Source: Apis mellifera (lineage: Eukaryota > Arthropoda > Insecta > Hymenoptera > Apidae). From it: a stretch of DNA of 64,000 nt. Below the pieces are notes generated by a model. That model searched no databases and was not told the DNA's origin. It worked only from the letters and a program-made list of their open reading frames with translations. The translations under genes and the position numbers were made by a program. Where the stretch lies: positions 27,315,649 to 27,379,648 of the forward strand of contig NC_037638.1 of assembly GCF_003254395.2 (NCBI RefSeq). The letters are read 5' to 3'. Shown in pieces: positions 36,212 through 49,475 of the stretch (positions are counted from its first letter, which is position 1; the number at the start of each line of letters is the position of its first letter).

Positions 36212-37779
36212 CTAAGTAAGAAGAATCGTGACACTGATCCGACGTAAACGGTGAAATATTCTCTTTTGATCGCGTGTCCAGCAAAAACCAAACTTTTAAC
36301 TTTTTTTTATTAGATTTGTAAAGGAGTCGATAGAATTTACGGCCGTAAATAAATTTCACGCCGTTGGAATAAGCGTTCGTCCCGATTAACGACGGGCGGC
36401 GAACGTTTTCGAAACACCTTTTTAAATTGTGATAAAAGAGGAAAGAGAGAAAAAGAAACGAACAGCCGGGTCGTGACTGGTACACCACTCCGCGCCGCGG
36501 CGATATCTCGATCGATTCGGGAAATCCAATCGATAAATTCGGCGATGCTCCAACCGATTCTTCCAACGATTGCTCCTATATATCGAGATTGTCTGGGAAT
36601 CGGGCCGGATTAATAATCGGGATTATGTCATATCGAAGTCAGTCGGGAACGATGACGCAACGCGCGCGTGAACGGTGTCGACTGTGAAACCGTATGCGTA
36701 TCCTTGCGCGCCAACTTGTGCGTGAAATCCTCCGTCGAGGGTTAAAAACGGATGGACTAGCTCGTTACACGTCGCGACTAGATCGATTACCAGACTAGAG
36801 GATTGAACTTGAATCGGTGGACGAAGGAAAACCGAATCGCGACCGCTTCTCGCGCTCGGATACTGTTTGACTAGACGGCTGGATCGCGATCGAGAAAGGC
36901 GGAAAGCGAGGAGAGTGAGAGTGGCGCGATTTGTTGTCACTGGCGCGAGATCAGCACGATGAATGTCGGCGAGGGTACGCACGATCCGGCGTGACATCCC
37001 CGGCCACGTGGGGACTCATCTAAAGGGGATTTTAGTGGGGATATTTGTCGCCTACCGCGTGAAAAACTGCCAACACTTGAATAGGCCCCGGCTCGTCGAT
37101 GAAAAACGCGGCTACCGACCCGACGCCGATGGCTCTCAGCTGGACACCGCCTGTCGGCTAAATGCCCCGCGTCGATGTCGTGGATCACCATCTTTTCGTC
37201 CACCCCAACACGTCCAGCCGTATCGTCATCTTGCTGGTCATTCCCTTCGCAGCCCTTCTATTACTCCTCCTACCTCTCCGTTACAAAACTCGCGCGCGAA
37301 CTGCATCTCGCGTAGCTAGGTGTGCACTGCGCCAGTAAAATCGTTGACGTTGAAAAATTGAGGGAGAAGAGGATCGAAAAGATTTTATCGCGGCGTATTA
37401 TTACGGTTTTATATATATACACAAATACATATACGATCGTGTATACAACTGCGATTATTTTCCTCGTGAATATTTCCAACTGTATATATATATATGTATG
37501 TATACATGTACGGTAGACGTTGTAGGTTTACCATGACTAACGACGATAATTTCTCAGCTTGTAATTTATTTATTACTTCCATGTAACGCCCTTTAGTCGC
37601 ACGGATTTCCCTCGTGACAAATTGATCGGTCCCCGCGTGTAAGCCGTGGCATAGGAAAAGCGAAGAAAAACACGGACGTCTCTATTGAAGAAACCACGAA
37701 ATTTACTACCTTTCCAGCAGGCGAGGCGAGAGACCGAGCACGAGCCGTGCTGCCATCCATGGCCCACGAAAAACTCACC

Positions 37780-37990
37780 TGGCGTCGCGTCGACAATGCC
37801 GAAACTCGGGAATGTTTCTTAAATAAGCGTGGCAAGTTGCGACAAATCACCGTGGCCGACAATGAATTTCAGGAGGAGGCGACGACGGCGGCGGCGGCGG
37901 CGGCGGTAAATTCTCGTGTCTCGATCGAACAGCCGCGGAATGCCCTGCGTTTTAACGCCGACGAGTAACGCGATTGATCGAACCTCTATA
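37780..37990 (-). other. Possible non-coding 5' exon of the FGF8-like gene
   Basis: A strong donor (GCCAG|GTGAGTTTTT) lies on the minus strand at 37779/37778, about 1.6 kb upstream of the presumed acceptor at 36211. It is preceded by a G+C-rich stretch with a (GCC)n run (37886-37906). This would suit a 5' UTR exon. The start is unknown and the interval given is only the likely area. Confidence 0.2.
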
Positions 37991-39793
37991 AATTCCACCG
38001 ATGAAAGCCCACCACAAATCATTCGCCCAGACTCAATTTGCGATTCGGATATCGTTCGTCGATTCGTCGTCAATCGTGACAGATTCCCGATATCCGGCCG
38101 TGATACCCGTCGTGTACGGGAAACTAGGTTGCACACTTTTCTACCTTCCTTTTTTCCGTCTCATTTTCACTCGTCTAAAAAATCGTCAAAATTTCTCTAA
38201 TTTCTACTCGAGGAACGCGAAGGTACGGTTTCTTTTTCACGCGAACGTTATCGCTAGGACTTGTCACGTCGTAAAACTCTAATCTCTTCGGCTCGAAAGG
38301 GTCTTAAAGTCTTTTGACGCTTAAATTTATCACTCTCTCTCTCTCTCTCTTTTTCTTTCTTTTTTACCACGAAACATTCTAGTTTACGATCGACGCCCCC
38401 CTCCCCCTGTCTTTTCGTTAATCGTCATTTAAATACCAACGATGCACGTTCGACGAAACGAATTCCGCGTAATCGCGGATAACACCTAGATTTGAATTCA
38501 AATAAGGCTCCGTAATAACTGTCGTTGCGAAACATGACTAATCTCGTTAACTTATTAGATGACTTGCCTCTAAAACGATACATCTCGCGTTTGTCATTTT
38601 TCCGACAAAAACGGAATGTTACGCGGAACGAATTTCGTTGGAAAAAATTCGGGGAAAAAATTTTCAATTTTCGTAAACGAAATAATTATCGGTTCCGGGA
38701 AAAAACGGATGGAGTCATCCGAAGATTCGCGGATTCGTTTCGCGGATCCCGAATGGTTGGTAGCGCGAGGCGACGCCAGGTTGCGATAAACTCGGCAGTG
38801 ACAGAAGGTTTTTTTCCGCGCGCTGCGCATGCAAATTATCCGGTTGATTGAACCAACCATTTTCCGTTGCACGACGGGAGAACACTCGTGACTGGAGACT
38901 GGTGGCAACGTGAAGTGGCAGATAGGCAGCCGTCGACGTAGCGGCCGACGACGAACGGGTTACGTGGAACGAGGAGACGAGGCACGGACGTATCCTGGAA
39001 CGTTACATAGAGGACCGTCCTCGTGCGTCAAGTGTTCCACGGTCGAGAAGACAACCTGGAGCAGGCGGGAGGAAGAACGGAAACACCGAACGAGAAAAGA
39101 GAAGAAGAAGAAGAAGAAGAGACGAGGACGAACGGGTGGAGAGGAGGAGCCACGCGAGAAGAGTACACGACGTGGTTTTTGCTACGAAGCCGCGACGTTC
39201 CGCCGGCGTCACATTCATTCTGACACGCTCCTCGTCACTCTTCTCTCCGCTTTTTTCCCCTCTCTTTCTTCCTTCCTTTCTTTCTCTCTTTCTTTCTTTC
39301 TTCTTCCATCACCGATTCGAAAAAACCATTCGCTCGATACTCGAAACGCAACGAAAGAACGTATAATAATAATAAAAAATTGTAAATATCTCTCTGCTAA
39401 TTTCACTCCTTCTCGCGGCGAATTTTAATCGATCGTACGTACAATTTCTCGTAAGAAAGAGTTTAAGTGTCGGTCGGTTAACGGTTGTTGGCGACGGCCA
39501 AACTTTTGTTTTCCCGTCGAATCCGATCCGTAGTAAGGAAAGTATAGCGTAGTTTTATTGGCCACGTAATTCTCGCGTCGCTTCTTCTTTCGATCCCTGC
39601 CGTATATTTTTTCACGGCTGGTGTCACCAGAAATAGCCGGCGATGAATCACCGGGAAACGGGATCTTTTACCCCGTCGATCAAGTACCATCGAGCTGTTC
39701 CCCGCATTCCTGCCGTTTTACTTAAGGTCTACTTAAAAGGGTTGGATAGCCCGAAGGCTCTTAGGGCGGATATCGTGTTCGAACCGAGAAAGA

Positions 39794-39824
<31 letters not shown>

Positions 39825-42800
39825 TTCTCTCGAACCGAACAAGGCGCATCCTGCGGGATCATTCATTTACTCGGCTCGCCTCGTTCGTTAAGCGAGCGCC
39901 AGTTAAGAAGGCCACGGTTAATTGAGTTTTAGGAATTCATTTGGTCGCCGATAACCTGCCGGTGGCCTTCTCTGTTCGCGTCTCTCCTCCCCTCCTCCCT
40001 CCCGACCATCGCGACCAAACGTCTGGGAATTTCTCGAACGATATCTCTCGTTGGACAAAACGCGCCCTAATCCGGGACCCTAGTTCGGATTAAAAATCGA
40101 TTTGTCCCGCTAGTTTTAAGCGAGTCGAATTTTCTCGATCGTTGTCGAAGGGGAAATGCATTGATTCGCAAAAGGAAAAAGGAAGAAACGAACGTAACGA
40201 ACAATGGAATAGACCGATTACGTAACCGATTCGATGTTGTTCACCTAGTGATTGACGAATGCTCGTCGGTGTTTATGTCGCTCGGAATAGCTGGGAGAAA
40301 AAAAAGAGTAGCAATTCGTGGAGCAATGGCATATCGCTTGAACTCATTAGCCGGTTAGCGCGAACATGATTCATCTACGATCGCGACAAAAGGGGCACGA
40401 AACTCTCGAGAGTGACGTCAACGATGCGGCCACGTCGATATTAATATTGCAATCGTGATTGTCGCGTTATTCAATGAACCACGCGCGTTAAAGCTTATCG
40501 ATTCGGATTCGAAACGAGCGAAGGTGATAAAAGGCAATAATTTAAATTTAACGCATAATCGATCCTATAGAATTTTATTATATTCTTTTTTTTTTTTCTT
40601 TTCGTTGAATCGGTATCATTTTCCTCGCGACAAATGTTTTAACAGGTAGTTTCGAACGAAATTAACGTTACGTACGCGAGCGAGAGCAAGAGCGGGGAAC
40701 AAGTGGCGGAGTATTAAGTTGGGTAAACATTGTCATATTTTCGCGAATATGTTTCTCTTTCATTAGCTGGCCGAGCCGGTCTTCTTTGGGTTGGCGCGCC
40801 GCTTCTATTTACAGAGAAAGATCTAAAATTACGCGAAAATCGTTAGCGGATGGGTCTACTAAGTGGTCCGCCGATTTATTCAGGCAAATGGAACGAAAGG
40901 GAGTAACACGCGTCTGTCTCGAGGTAAACGCGATTCATCTCGTGCATCGACCCCATTGTTTACCCCGAGCATCACGTACACCGTTTCCAAAGTATTCGTC
41001 CACGCTCTTCGTCGCACTTTCCTATCTCGAGAAAAGGTGAGCTCGACCTCGAGTAGATCGATCTACGAGATATATACGCGAATGAAGCTAGAAATGAAGA
41101 TAAAGAAAGAGTGAGAGAGAGAGAGATTTCCTGCACGATCGGTTCGCAAATTAGCACGAATTGAACTCGGTATCTGAATAATATCGCGATATTCATCGTA
41201 TTTATCGTGGCGTGGAATAAACGCTCGCGTGAATTTTCATCGCGAAGAAGAAGAAGAGAAGAGGAGGAGGAGGAAGAATAGGAAAGAAGCAACAATAGCG
41301 TGCCAATCATGAAAACATTGTTCGCGGTCGGAAATGGGAGCCGTTTCACATCGGAGCAAGGTGAAAAGAAAGTTTTTATCTGGCCGAGAAGTTATCGCGG
41401 TTCGTTCTGGCTCATCCACGCGGGCATTTGTTGTTCGGCCCTGTAATCTCTAATGGACTCTATGGGCATTTAAATAACCATCTCGCCCACCCACCATCAC
41501 TTAACTCTCTCCGTCTTTTCCCCGAACCCTCTCGCTATCTGTATACACCGTGCGCTCTGACGACACCGAGACAACAACTGCTCCTCTCCCGGCCTTTCCA
41601 TTTTTTTACCGTTACGACCGCCCCGACACCGGTGCTTACCATTATTTGCCTTCGTCCTACGTGTCGTCCTCACGAAACATTCACACAATCGGCGAAAGAC
41701 AGCTCCTCCGTCCTCCTCGGAGTATCGACCGCCGAGGGGAGAGAGGAGAAAAAAAAGTAGAGGAGGAAGAAGAGGAAGAAGAAGAAGAAGAAACGATTCG
41801 GTTCGAGACGTAAGGAAATTGGACGCGGCGACGAGTAGCGTAGTTTCCTTCGATAAAATCAATGCCGAGAAAGCCACGATTCCTTCTTCATACGTAATAT
41901 CGACGATGACTCAGTCGAGTTAGTCATACGAAACTGGGAGCCGACGAATCCGCATAAGAGCCGGTGCACTTTTAGGGCACTCTCCTGGCAACCCGAGCCA
42001 ACGAACCGAACTTCGAAGCCGGGGGGCTATCGATTCGCCGCCCGATCGTGCCGATTACCACCGCTTGGCAAATTCTTCTGAAAAGAAAATTCAATTAGGA
42101 GGAGAGGATAGCGCGAAAATAGAGAGAGAGAGAGGGATCGTGCTTCTTCCTCTCTCTCTCTCCTGGTATATACACCTCGATATTTCGTTGATCCGCGTAA
42201 CGAGATTTGTAATAATCCCTAACGAAGTTGACACACGTTTGAAAAACTCGCGGTGAATTCTACTCGCTCGAGCGAATATTATTTTCGGATCGCTTACGTG
42301 TCGAGAAAAGCATTCGTACGACGTAACGAACGTTTAAGAATTTCCGATAAGAACGGAAGCGTGGGAGTGTGTACGCGGAGATAAGCCAGCTGGAATTTGC
42401 GTAATCGTAATTTTAGTAGAATTTCGTGGAAATCGGTCGCGTGGAACGGCCTCCCTCTCTCCTCTCAAAGAAAGAAAAAAAGAGAAGAAGAGGGAACGCG
42501 AAGTACGATTTTCGAAACGCGCATCGTCCGCGATAGCGACGTTGCTCAACGTGACCAATAATGCGGATAATCCGATGTTTGCTTAACCCAGAATAGGGTT
42601 ACGATATCGGAATCGTTATCAGCCGTTCATCGATATTATTCTCGACGGTTCTCGATCGTGAATTAGTGATAACTATTTAATCGATATCGCTTCGAATTCG
42701 ATTCCTAAGACGAAATATATTTTCTATTCTCTCTGCGCCTTCCATGTATTTGTACACGTTCGATATTTATTAACAGAAAAGAGACTGAGCTCTTCGATCT

Positions 42801-45260
42801 AATTGCAATATAAGCGACACATTTTTCTAAACAATTCATCGTTTTATCTTCCACCAATTTGTACGAATTATTTTTACATTGGTGATTTCCATAATCGAAT
42901 AACGATAGGTAAGAAAAAGAGAGAAAGAGAAGTATGTTTGGAACCAGTTCTAAAGAGACGGATGTAGTCTTGTGCAAGTACATTGGTTGTCAGGTGAAGC
43001 AAGGGACTTCGTCACGGCCGAGTGATATCCAATCGGGAAACACTGTGACGGAGAACGCAGTATCCGATTGGAGGTATCCACTACAGCTAATTAGCGCTGA
43101 TAGCGTCGATAATCTGAGAAATAATTTAAACGTTTAAGCGGTCTGATATAATATCCCATTACGTATTAATAATCGTAATATAACGTGATATTATCTGTTT
43201 CCCAATAATTTTCCCGATAATTTACGTTGCAATTTGATGTATTCGTTCTTTCGAACGGAAGAAAAAATTATTGCAGGCCAATTAACGCGAGACGATGTTG
43301 GTGGTCCGACGTAATATTTCTTAATTAGCCTTTCGGTAGCCTTCGGACGCGTGGGCGGTGAAAACAGAAAAATAATCGTTTGATCCCTTTTTATCGATCG
43401 GCGAACTCCCCGAGGGAATTTGAAACAAGGTTTTCTCGAACGAAAGAAAGAATATATTCGAGTTACGAATCTCGTTGCAAGATTCAATTTAATTTTCCCG
43501 ACTTCGATCCCACAATTTTTGCCTGAATCGGTATTCATCCTTGTTTGTTCGATAAAAAAAAAAAAGTGCTAAAATTCGATATCTTTTCCCGTCGTCGTAT
43601 CAATTCCCAATTATTATAATTCGAGAAATATTGAAAGACCGTTTCGAAAATATAGAGACCCCGCACTTGCTAATCGAGCCGTGTCCCGAGATGGAAATCT
43701 CAAAAAAAAATTCCCTTCCTCGATAAAAATAGCTTGTCTCCGCATGGAAAAAAAAAAATGAATAAATTTCGGCAAATAAATTCGTTAAATTCGATCTCAA
43801 ATTTAAAATTTGTTAAATTCATTATGACGCTACGTCTAAAAGTACGTTCCATCGAGTTCGCCATGTATGCGGTTCTTCGCATCACGCGCAAAATCGTATC
43901 ACGCGTTCGTATCAAAATTACGAAATCGTTGGGATCGCTTCGTTTACGCGGTTCGAAAACGAATACAAGTAGATAACGGTCGCACTAGTCAGACGTACTA
44001 GCCCGAGTTCGCCACTTTCTCCGTTCAACAGTAACAAGTGTAACACTGCGCCGAAGTGTAACGACGAAGTGTAAAAGTTCCTTTTCCCTTGGAAAAGGAC
44101 GTCTCAATGAATCTTAATTCGAATAATAATAGGAAAAAATAAGCGAGGGAAAAAGAGTCGTTGCGTAAAACGCGGCATCGATACGTAACATTGTTTGTTA
44201 GAAATAAAGTTTAGCCACGAGAGCGAAGAAGAAAGTGATCGATAAAGTCGTTGAAACGGGAGAAACATCGGAGAGAGACGTGGCCGTCCATCAACTCGGG
44301 GTCCGTCCCGGGGAAAAATAGAAATATATTTTGACCGGCGCAATGGGGGCGCGCGGCGGTTTTTCCAAGAGGTTGCGATTGGGTGGCGAAGTTTTATCGA
44401 TGTTGGTGAGAGAGCCACGAGGCCGCGCTCACATCCCAGTCGAGCCAGTGTGCAACCTGGGTATTACCTACACGAATACCGGGAGCCGTTCGATCGAGGT
44501 ACTTTTGTTTTTACGACTTTACGAGCCGTATCGCCGATTGCTCCGTTTGTTCAGGTTCAACGATCCAGCCACCAGGATTCCGAACGCGGTTCATCGTCGT
44601 CTTCGAACTCCTCGATCGAATCCCACCCTCGAGATGCGATTCTCCTTCCTCCGCAAGTCTCGGTGGCGGACGAGGAAACTTAACCCATTAGAGTTCTCGA
44701 TTGGTTCGATAAAACGGTCTATCTTGCGCGGTCGACAAATTTACGAATACACCATTTCCAAGTCGTGGGATCGGACGAGATATTAGAGTCGAGCGATGAC
44801 AAACTTTCTTCTCGTCGATCGATCGGAAAATGTAACGTAACGTTTCATTTCCAGACGAAAGAAGAGAGGGGGGAGGAGAAACTTATCTGCAAATAAAGAT
44901 TAGAAGCATTTGGAAATCGAGTTTCCCTCCGAACATTTCGCTCGACGAATTTGTACGGGCGATACGATCGCACCGTGTCGCCGTATCCCAGATACACGCG
45001 CGAGTAGTAGTCGTACAAGCGTATCGGTGCACACCCTCCGATAACCGCAAACATTGTGTCATTGTCACGAGAGCACGCGTAGTATCGCATGTAGGCAGAC
45101 GCCGCCAGCGCGATGAATTATACATCGTGAATGTTTTCGGCCTCGAATTTGCATCGGCCGAACGGCTACCGCCTGCTATTCTTAGCCGTGGGACACCCTT
45201 TCTCCCTTACTCCTCCTCCTCCTCCTCCGTTTATTGGACGTGGAAAAAGCGAGAGGCTCA

Positions 45261-45300
45261 TAGTCGTCGTCGTCGTAGTCGTCGTCGTGGTCGTCGTCTT
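45261..45300. repeat. (GTC)n-type imperfect microsatellite
   Basis: Imperfect GTC repeat with GTA and GTG variants, preceded by a (TCC)n run at 45210-45229. Confidence 0.88.
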
Positions 45301-45980
45301 CGCCTCCTCCTCCCTCCTTCCTCCTCGGTCCCAAAAAGAAGAAGGGAAAGAAGGGGCAAGATGTACGATCTTATGGACCGGCCATCGTTTCTAGCTGCGC
45401 GCGGTTAAACGCTCGCCCGCTACGTGCGGCGATCCGATGCGATCTCGATGAAACTAGAAATTAATTATCCACGGTCGCGTGTCTACCAGCCTGAATTAAC
45501 GAGCCAAATTTCTCCGCAGAGGCCTTAAAGAATACCACATCCCCCGTATCTACTCGGTAAAATTAGAATCGAGAGTTGTGGAAATTGGACAGAGATGAAT
45601 TCGTACGATCCTTTATTTATATCAACCGTTTGTAATACCATTGAAAAAGAAAATAAGCGTTATATTATTATTATTAGTGTAGGCGTATCTCGAGCTCCCT
45701 TCGAGAATTTCCTTTTATCTGCAAATTCGATCGCGACGCGTATTGAATCGAGGGCTATGTTTCGACGGCATCACGGCGCTTCCATCGAGGGGGGCGATAA
45801 CAACGTTTACATGATACGCCGCGCGAAACGGGAGAGACTGGAGTATCCGCGAACGGAAGTTTAAGGAATGGAACCCCTTGTTCTGGCGTCTTCCTCGCGA
45901 ACAACGGAGGGAGAGAGGACGAGGAGAGGACGCTTATCGCGAGACACGCGCGATAATAAACGTCTGGTTTACGAGCGTGG

Positions 45981-46011
45981 AAAGTAAGTAAGTAAGTAAG
46001 TAAGTAAGTAG
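45981..46011. repeat. (AAGT)n microsatellite
   Basis: About seven perfect tetranucleotide units. Each unit contains GTAAGT on the plus strand, so the array is also a row of donor-like sequences. Confidence 0.93.
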
Positions 46012-46749
46012 ATAGTGGGAACGAAAGGAAACGAGAGGAGAGGAGATGGAAAAATGGGGACGGGCGAGGAAGAAAGGGCGAGAAGGGTTGCGCTGAGACG
46101 CGACGCCGTTTGTTTTGCACGCGCCGCCGGAAACGAAAACGCTCCCCCGATAAAAGGGAGGAGTTACGATCGGTGCTCGAGAAAAGAGATTGGCAACCGC
46201 GCCCGGATTGTAACGCGATTCGGATCGATATCGCATTAATTGCATGCCTTACCGATTGTGCACTCGCGGTTTTAGTAGGAGCCTCGTCGATGACGCAACC
46301 TCTCCTTCTCCTCCGATTTTTTTTTCAAAAATCTTTTCTCTCTCTTTCTCTCTGTCTCTCTCCGCCAATTTTCCAACGGCGAGCGTGATTCTCGTTTCCT
46401 CCCTCAAGCGAGAGAACAAAGAAACGCGGCGCGTGGATAATCGGTGCAAAGGAGCGGCAAATAGTTAAACCGCAAGCGTGGTAGAAAGTCGAGGAAAAAG
46501 GGAACCGTGATCCGGATTCGTGCTGCGTCTCGAGTAAAGACGATCGTTGGACGAACGGAGAGGAAAGGAGAGGAGGAGGAAAGGGGAGTAAAAAAGCAGA
46601 CGCGCGTCGGACACGCTATAGCGACGCCCCCGTTGTAAATTAGCTCGCAGGAGGTGAAACGGCGCTGCGCAGGTAACTCGTACGACACAGACAAAGCGGA
46701 AGAAAAAAGAAGAGGAGAAAAAGGAACCGCGGAGCGAAATGTAATTGTG

Positions 46750-46960
46750 CGTGCGTCGGCTCGAGGGGGCCCTCCCCTCCCCTCCCCTCCCCGGCCGACT
46801 AATTAAGAGCTCAGGCTAATTCAATTATAATTTATACCTCGAAGGGCGAGGGGCCTCTCTTCTCGGAGCGGATCCTCTCTCTTCTCGCCGGCTCCTAGCC
46901 TACGAGCGATCAATTATACCACGGCTAAACGCCACATGTCCACCGAGTATAATAATTTAC
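46750..46960. other. G+C-rich block with homeodomain-type cores, candidate regulatory DNA
   Basis: A CCCTCC repeat leads into sequence with TAATTA, TCAATTATAATT and a further CAATTATA core around a G+C-rich centre. This is a motif observation only. Confidence 0.22.
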
Positions 46961-48717
46961 AACGATTTCGACCTTTCGTCGAGGGGGATGAACGAGATCA
47001 CGATTGGGGGAGGAGAGACGTCTACTGGAGGAGAGACTAGAGGCAGATCGAGAGGTTCTGGGTTATTTGTTTCGAGTGCATCGAGCGTTCCGCCCATTCC
47101 CGAGCATCGCCGTCTTCCACCATCCCTCTCGCCATTTCCGAACCCGCGTTTCTCTCCTCGCCGCCAAAGAGAAATCACGAGAGAGAGAGAGAGAAATAGG
47201 CGAAAGCACACGCGTCTCGTGTGGGCGAGATGCACTCGGGGTGACGCGTCCTTGAGATTCCGAGATACGCTTAGAAATCGGTATTGTACACCGTATAGGA
47301 TATATAAATATTTCTACACCTTCGCGTCAAGGACTTTAACCGTAGCATTGGCTGTCAGAAGAGGTCTGCGCAATTGCGTTGACTATTCGTTGACCTGAAT
47401 CGAACGAAACGCTCGTAATTGATCGCCTCGATTTATCGATTCGAACGGAGTTTCCATCGATCGATCGTGTTTCGTTTTCGAATCGAATTAATTCCGAACG
47501 AAAAATCAAAATCCTTTTCTCCTCCTCTCGCGATAAAAATTATTTTCCCGATTTTTCCACTTTACAAATATCCCATTAATCCCGACGATTATGTCGCTGG
47601 AATTCGAGAATTATTTATCAATCGTACGAAACTACTCGGTGAATAATAATTTCTCCTCGTTGGAGCTTGTCCGGCTGTCGGTGTGGGAAATAATTTTTAA
47701 TTAAACGCAAGCGAATGTGAAACACGTTTCGAAACAAGATGGGTAAACTAGTACCTCGATCAAAATTTCCCGTGATGTTCGTGGTGAAACGGGTCCGCTC
47801 GTTTCGTAACGATCGATTAAAATTCCATCGGTTAAAAGCGGCAACAAAATGTCCCTACAAAATCGATGAATGACACCCGCGTACGACACTTGTTCCCCGG
47901 TGTACGCGTGCTAGCTCCTGCTGCTTTTTATCGCCTCTTCGGCCCAGCCGAAGATCTAGGCGCAACGATCCATGTTTTCCTCGATCGAATACCTCTTCGT
48001 GAGGAGAATGAAAACGGGACGCGAGCACTAATCGTCGGGGCAAAATGTGACAGGTATGATCGAAAATGCAAATCAGGAGAAATCGGTTCGGCGCGAAAAT
48101 AAGGATTCGCAGAGGTTGGCAAGTCGCGTGACTAGCGCGCATCCATCAACGATTCCGGCCTCTGCACGAGCACACCGCGTCCACATTGTGTCGGAACACA
48201 AATTTTATAACCTCGTCCTGTGTTAACGCGATCGATGCGAAGCTTATATATATTTACGAGTCAATTCCATCCGTTTCCAAGTAACTTTTAGTTTATTAAC
48301 CGAATATTTGATCGTTTCATTGTTTCCTCTCGTATGTATACCCCAACCTTTTTTTTTTTTTTTTTCTATTCCACGAATACCATCGATACCGTGAATGAAA
48401 TCAGTCGGTTTACAAATTGTTTTCCGCGAAAGAATGAAAATATCGATAAAAATCCGCGTTTAAAAAATTTCTCCGCCGGTACGATCGTTACCCGGTGTAT
48501 CGTGCGATAAACTGGCAACTGCTTTCAATGGAAATTACGCAATGCACGATACGAGTGCCCATCTTTACGAGAATGTTTACCCACCGAATGGAACATCGCG
48601 ATCGATCCAATGTTTCCTCGCAATTACGACACGTTCGATATTCGAAAGAAATAGCACCCGAATAAGAAGATGGAAAAATTTCCTTCCCCCTTCTTATTAC
48701 GTCAATATACAGCGAAT

Positions 48718-49475
48718 TCCCTTTCCTTTACTGAATAAAAATTCTTCGTCTCCTTTATTTTTTTTTTTTCGGATCGTTGTTTCATCGACGTACTAGAATA
48801 AAAATTCTTCGTCTCGTTTATTTTTTTTTTTTTTTTTTCGTAATCGAAAGAGAAGAAGAGAGATCGGATCGTTGTTTTATCGATGTACTAGAATAAAAAT
48901 TCTTTTTTTTTTTTTCGAAAGAAGAGAAGAAGAGAAATCGAATCGTTGTTTTATTGATGTACTAGAATAAAAATTTTTCGTCTCGTTTATTTTTTTTTTT
49001 TTCGTAATCGAAAGAAGAGAAGAAGAGAGATCGGATCGACGTACTAGAATAAAAATTCTTCGTTTCATTTTTTTTTTTTTTTCGTAATCGAAAGAAGAGA
49101 AGAAGAGAGATCGGATCGACGTACTAGAATAAAAATTCTTCGTCTCGTTTATTTTTTTTTTTTTTCGTAATCGAAAGAAGAGAAGAAGAGAAATCGAATC
49201 GTTTTATCGACGTACTAGAATAAAAATTCTTCGTTTCATTTTTTTTTTTTTTCGTAATCGAAAGAAGAGAAGAAGAGAGATCGGATCGACGTACTAGAAT
49301 AAAAATTCTTCGTCTCTTTTATTTTTTTTTTTTTTCGTAATCGAAAGAAGAGAAGAAGAGAAATCGAATCGTTGTTTTATCGACGTACTAGAATAAAAAT
49401 TCTTCGTCTCGTTAATTTTTTTTTTCGTAATCGAAAGAAGAGAAGAAGAGAGATCGGATCGTTTTATCGATGGGG
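48718..49475. repeat. Minisatellite of ~75-95-bp units
   Basis: At least eight units begin with GTACTAGAATAAAAATTCTT at 48790, 48885, 48959, 49041, 49121, 49212, 49291 and 49385, preceded by a partial unit near 48731. Each unit continues with a poly-T run, TCGTAATCGAAAGAAGAG and GATCGGATCG. Units vary in T-run length and in presence of a GTTGTTTTATCGA segment, giving periods of 74-95 bp. The minus-strand reading frames here simply translate the repeat. Confidence 0.95.

Larger units (their letters stand above)
36212..48717. other. 5' flank of the FGF8-like gene, proximal part; no gene seen
   Basis: CpG-rich non-coding DNA with (GCC)n 37886-37906, (AAG)n 39100-39121, (GA)n 39791-39823, (GAA)n 41760-41792, (TCC)n 45210-45229, GTC/GTA repeats 45261-45300 and (AAGT)n 45981-46011. 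A CRE palindrome TGACGTCA lies at 40413-40420. Open frames such as 44331-44786 have no recognisable domain and lie in CpG-rich DNA where stop codons are rare. Confidence 0.55.

Noticed and set aside
44331..44786. 151-codon plus-strand frame upstream of the FGF gene
   Set aside because: Arg-rich chance frame in CpG-rich DNA where stop codons are scarce. No domain was recognised in any of the overlapping frames.
48718..49475. CRISPR-like regular repeats and repeat-encoded peptides
   Set aside because: The units are directly adjacent without unique spacers and contain poly-T runs. This is a eukaryotic minisatellite, and its frames are translations of the repeat.
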